DNA of 64,000 nucleotides from Phorcus lineatus (Eukaryota > Mollusca > Gastropoda > Trochida > Trochidae), in NCBI GenBank assembly GCA_921293015.1, contig OV121088.1, forward strand, positions 34,716,010 through 34,780,009, read 5' to 3'. The notes beneath the pieces were generated by a model. It saw nothing but the letters and a program-made list of their open reading frames with translations, was not told where the DNA came from and did not search any database. Position numbers and translations under genes: made by a program. Within the stretch, counting starts at the first letter, position 1, and each line of letters opens with the position of its first letter. Shown piece by piece: positions 62,131 to 64,000 of this stretch.

Positions 62131-62703
62131 AGCTACTGCCACTTAGCTCGCGATCCTAGAAACATTTAAAAGTAAACCAAGTCCATTGAAACATGTATTT
62201 TCTTTCTATTTCTCATAATCAGTATTAGTCTAAACTGATCAGAGAATATATGACTTTCTTTAGTGAAATCGTGTTTTCTGATACAGACGTTAAACACAAA
62301 TTTTAGTCTTTGCGTGAATTTTTTCCGTAAAAGATTTAAAGTAAGTTTTATAAATAAACGTTGATAACATTGTTTGAGAAACGCTTACACAGATGGCAAT
62401 GTCCAAGGTTGATGTCTACTGCCCGATGGTGTCTGGGCGAGTGTCAGCTGATGTTGCTGTAGATTTGCACGTAATGAACGTGCAGTGGATGTCACGTGTT
62501 TCTGACTGAGTGACTGTGTTTCACGTGCAATTCGTGTCACTCGATTGGAATCACACGCGCTTTCAACTCTTACTAGAGGCGTGCGTTTCTTTTCAATTTG
62601 ATAATACCTGTACCCAATTTATAGGTCAGGAAGGAAGGGTTTGCTCAGAAAACTCTCAATAAGCTTTGCTTAGGGACTTTAAGGCTTTTGATTAAGAGAA
62701 GAG
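62131..62703. other. Putative promoter-proximal region of the peroxidase gene
   Basis: Upstream of the signal-peptide exon. Several acgtg/cacgtg words cluster at 62469-62545 (cacgtaatgaacgtg, tcacgtg, tttcacgtgcaattcgtg). No TATA box could be assigned with confidence. Confidence 0.3.
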
Positions 62704-64000
62704 ATAAGAAGAAGAAGAAATATAGTTTATATAAGTGTCGCACAACATACAACATTGGGTGATGGCATTTTAAAATATTGCATAAAAAGTTACATGTTGT
62801 ACGGCCAAACATGGCCTACGGGACACTATTCAACAGTTAAAAACATATACAATGATAATTAAACATTTAAACACATTCATACATAAGATAAGTACCTGGG
62901 AATAATGGAAAAAGATAAATTAAACAACTTTTTAAAAAATAAATTAATTTAAAAATATAAAATCAGTTAAAAACATATACAATGATATTTAGACACAATC
63001 ATACATAAAAAATAAGTACCTGGGTAAAATGAGAGAAAAAAGAAAAAAAAAAATTTATTTTCAATTAATAAATAAATAAATAAATAATCAGTTAAAAACA
63101 TTTAAAGTGATATTTAAACACAATCATACATATAAAATAAGTACCTGGGAATAATGAGAAAAAATAAAGAAGTAGATAAAGAACATTTTTTTAAAAAATG
63201 AAATCATTTGAATAAATATATAGAATAAATAAATATATTATTTAATGAAGAAATAAACACGTAAACAAATAATTAAATACATTCACACTACAGGAGACAT
63301 CCATACAACTTGGGAAAGTCGGCACTCATACAAGGATGTTATTGCCGAGGCTAGCGGTGAGACAGATTGCTGAGAAGTCATTTAAATAACATATTTATAT
63401 TTTGAATATAAATACGTGAACACAGGTAGATTATTAGTAACTTCAACAAATAACTGATATCGAATGTCAGAATCGAAATGACAGTCAATCATGAAATGAA
63501 TTTCATCTTCGATTCCATTACAAAAACAAAGATTACAAACTCTGTCACTAAGAGGTGTAACAGGCCTAGAAAATCTTCCTAATTCTATAGCTAACGGTAA
63601 ACTTCCACATCTTAACTTGCTCACAATACTACGCGGATGTCTAAAAACACTGATGATCCCATGACATGTGGTTGAACCTGTAAAGAATCTTTAAAAAGTC
63701 GGTAAATTCTTAATTTGTTTCCATTTATTAATCCTTTATCATTCCACAATTTACTTAACTACTCATCATAATCAACACCTAGCAAGTAAGCCTAACAACA
63801 GTCAAATCATTTTGTGTAATATTAGACTTATGTACAGGAAATTGCATATTATTTAACATCTTTATATATTAGGGATCATTTTAAAAATAAGGAACACTTC
63901 CTTTTTTACAGCACTTCCTTTGAAATAAAAGTTAGTCCTTCCTGTCATTTATCATGAAAATCGTTCTTGTGGAAAAATTCGATATCGTTTGTTTCTAAAG
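62704..64000 (-). pseudogene. 3' end of a CR1/Jockey-type LINE, cut by the window edge
   Basis: On the minus strand, NKLRIYRLFKDSLQVQP (about 63740-63690), then SKLRCGSLPLAIELGRF and RVCNLCFCNGIEDEIHFMI (63624-63382) are the Arg-rich and C..C..H..C C-terminal block of these LINEs. Internal stops lie between the pieces. The 3' UTR follows down to about 62704, ending in a (ttc)n-like tail (aagaagaagaag on the plus strand). Catalytic RT is not in the window. Confidence 0.8.
62834..63195. repeat. Three tandem units of about 125-130 bp within the LINE 3' UTR
   Basis: Cagttaaaaacat starts units at about 62834, 62964 and 63089. Each continues with a tgata word, aaacacaatcatacat-like text and ataagtacctggg. 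Confidence 0.8.

Overview
The window looks like nuclear DNA of a marine invertebrate, most likely a lophotrochozoan and probably a mollusc; the species cannot be named from sequence alone. The reasons are small phase-consistent exons with GT..AG introns, AT-rich non-coding DNA, several non-LTR retrotransposon remnants, tRNA-headed SINEs, short inverted-repeat transposons and long microsatellites. Bacterial features such as operons and ribosome binding sites are absent. Five protein-coding genes can be supported. All exon boundaries were placed by eye from splice consensus, reading-frame continuity and protein-family motifs.

Region by region: 1-7.7 kb (+) holds the last six exons of an ataxin-10 (ATXN10) orthologue, with a 70-bp minisatellite in one intron and a duplicated fold-back element in the 3' UTR. 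7.7-12.1 kb is repeats and unassigned DNA. 12.1-17.2 kb (-) is a three-exon Ras-superfamily GTPase, RGK-like, with an unusual tail of about 414 residues. 17.3-21 kb is transposon debris. 21.0-22.2 kb (+) is an intact single-exon SABATH-type methyltransferase. 22.2-34.2 kb holds transposons and microsatellites, including a LINE inserted into a small DNA transposon. 34.3-45.2 kb (+) is a mosaic secreted-type gene: Thr-rich segment, C-type lectin domain, ShK-like domain, Sushi domain and a novel C-terminal module. 47.5-62.1 kb (-) is a complete 11-exon animal heme peroxidase of 649 residues whose introns are packed with SINEs. 62.7-64.0 kb (-) is the 3' end of a LINE.

The genes do not form an evident pathway; the order looks like ordinary animal gene neighbours. 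The lectin/ShK/Sushi gene and the peroxidase are convergent (tail to tail, about 2.3 kb apart), and both resemble extracellular proteins of invertebrate innate immunity or matrix. The best candidates for something undescribed are the repeat-tailed GTPase, the lectin-ShK-Sushi mosaic with its unnamed C-terminal module, and the intronless animal SABATH enzyme.
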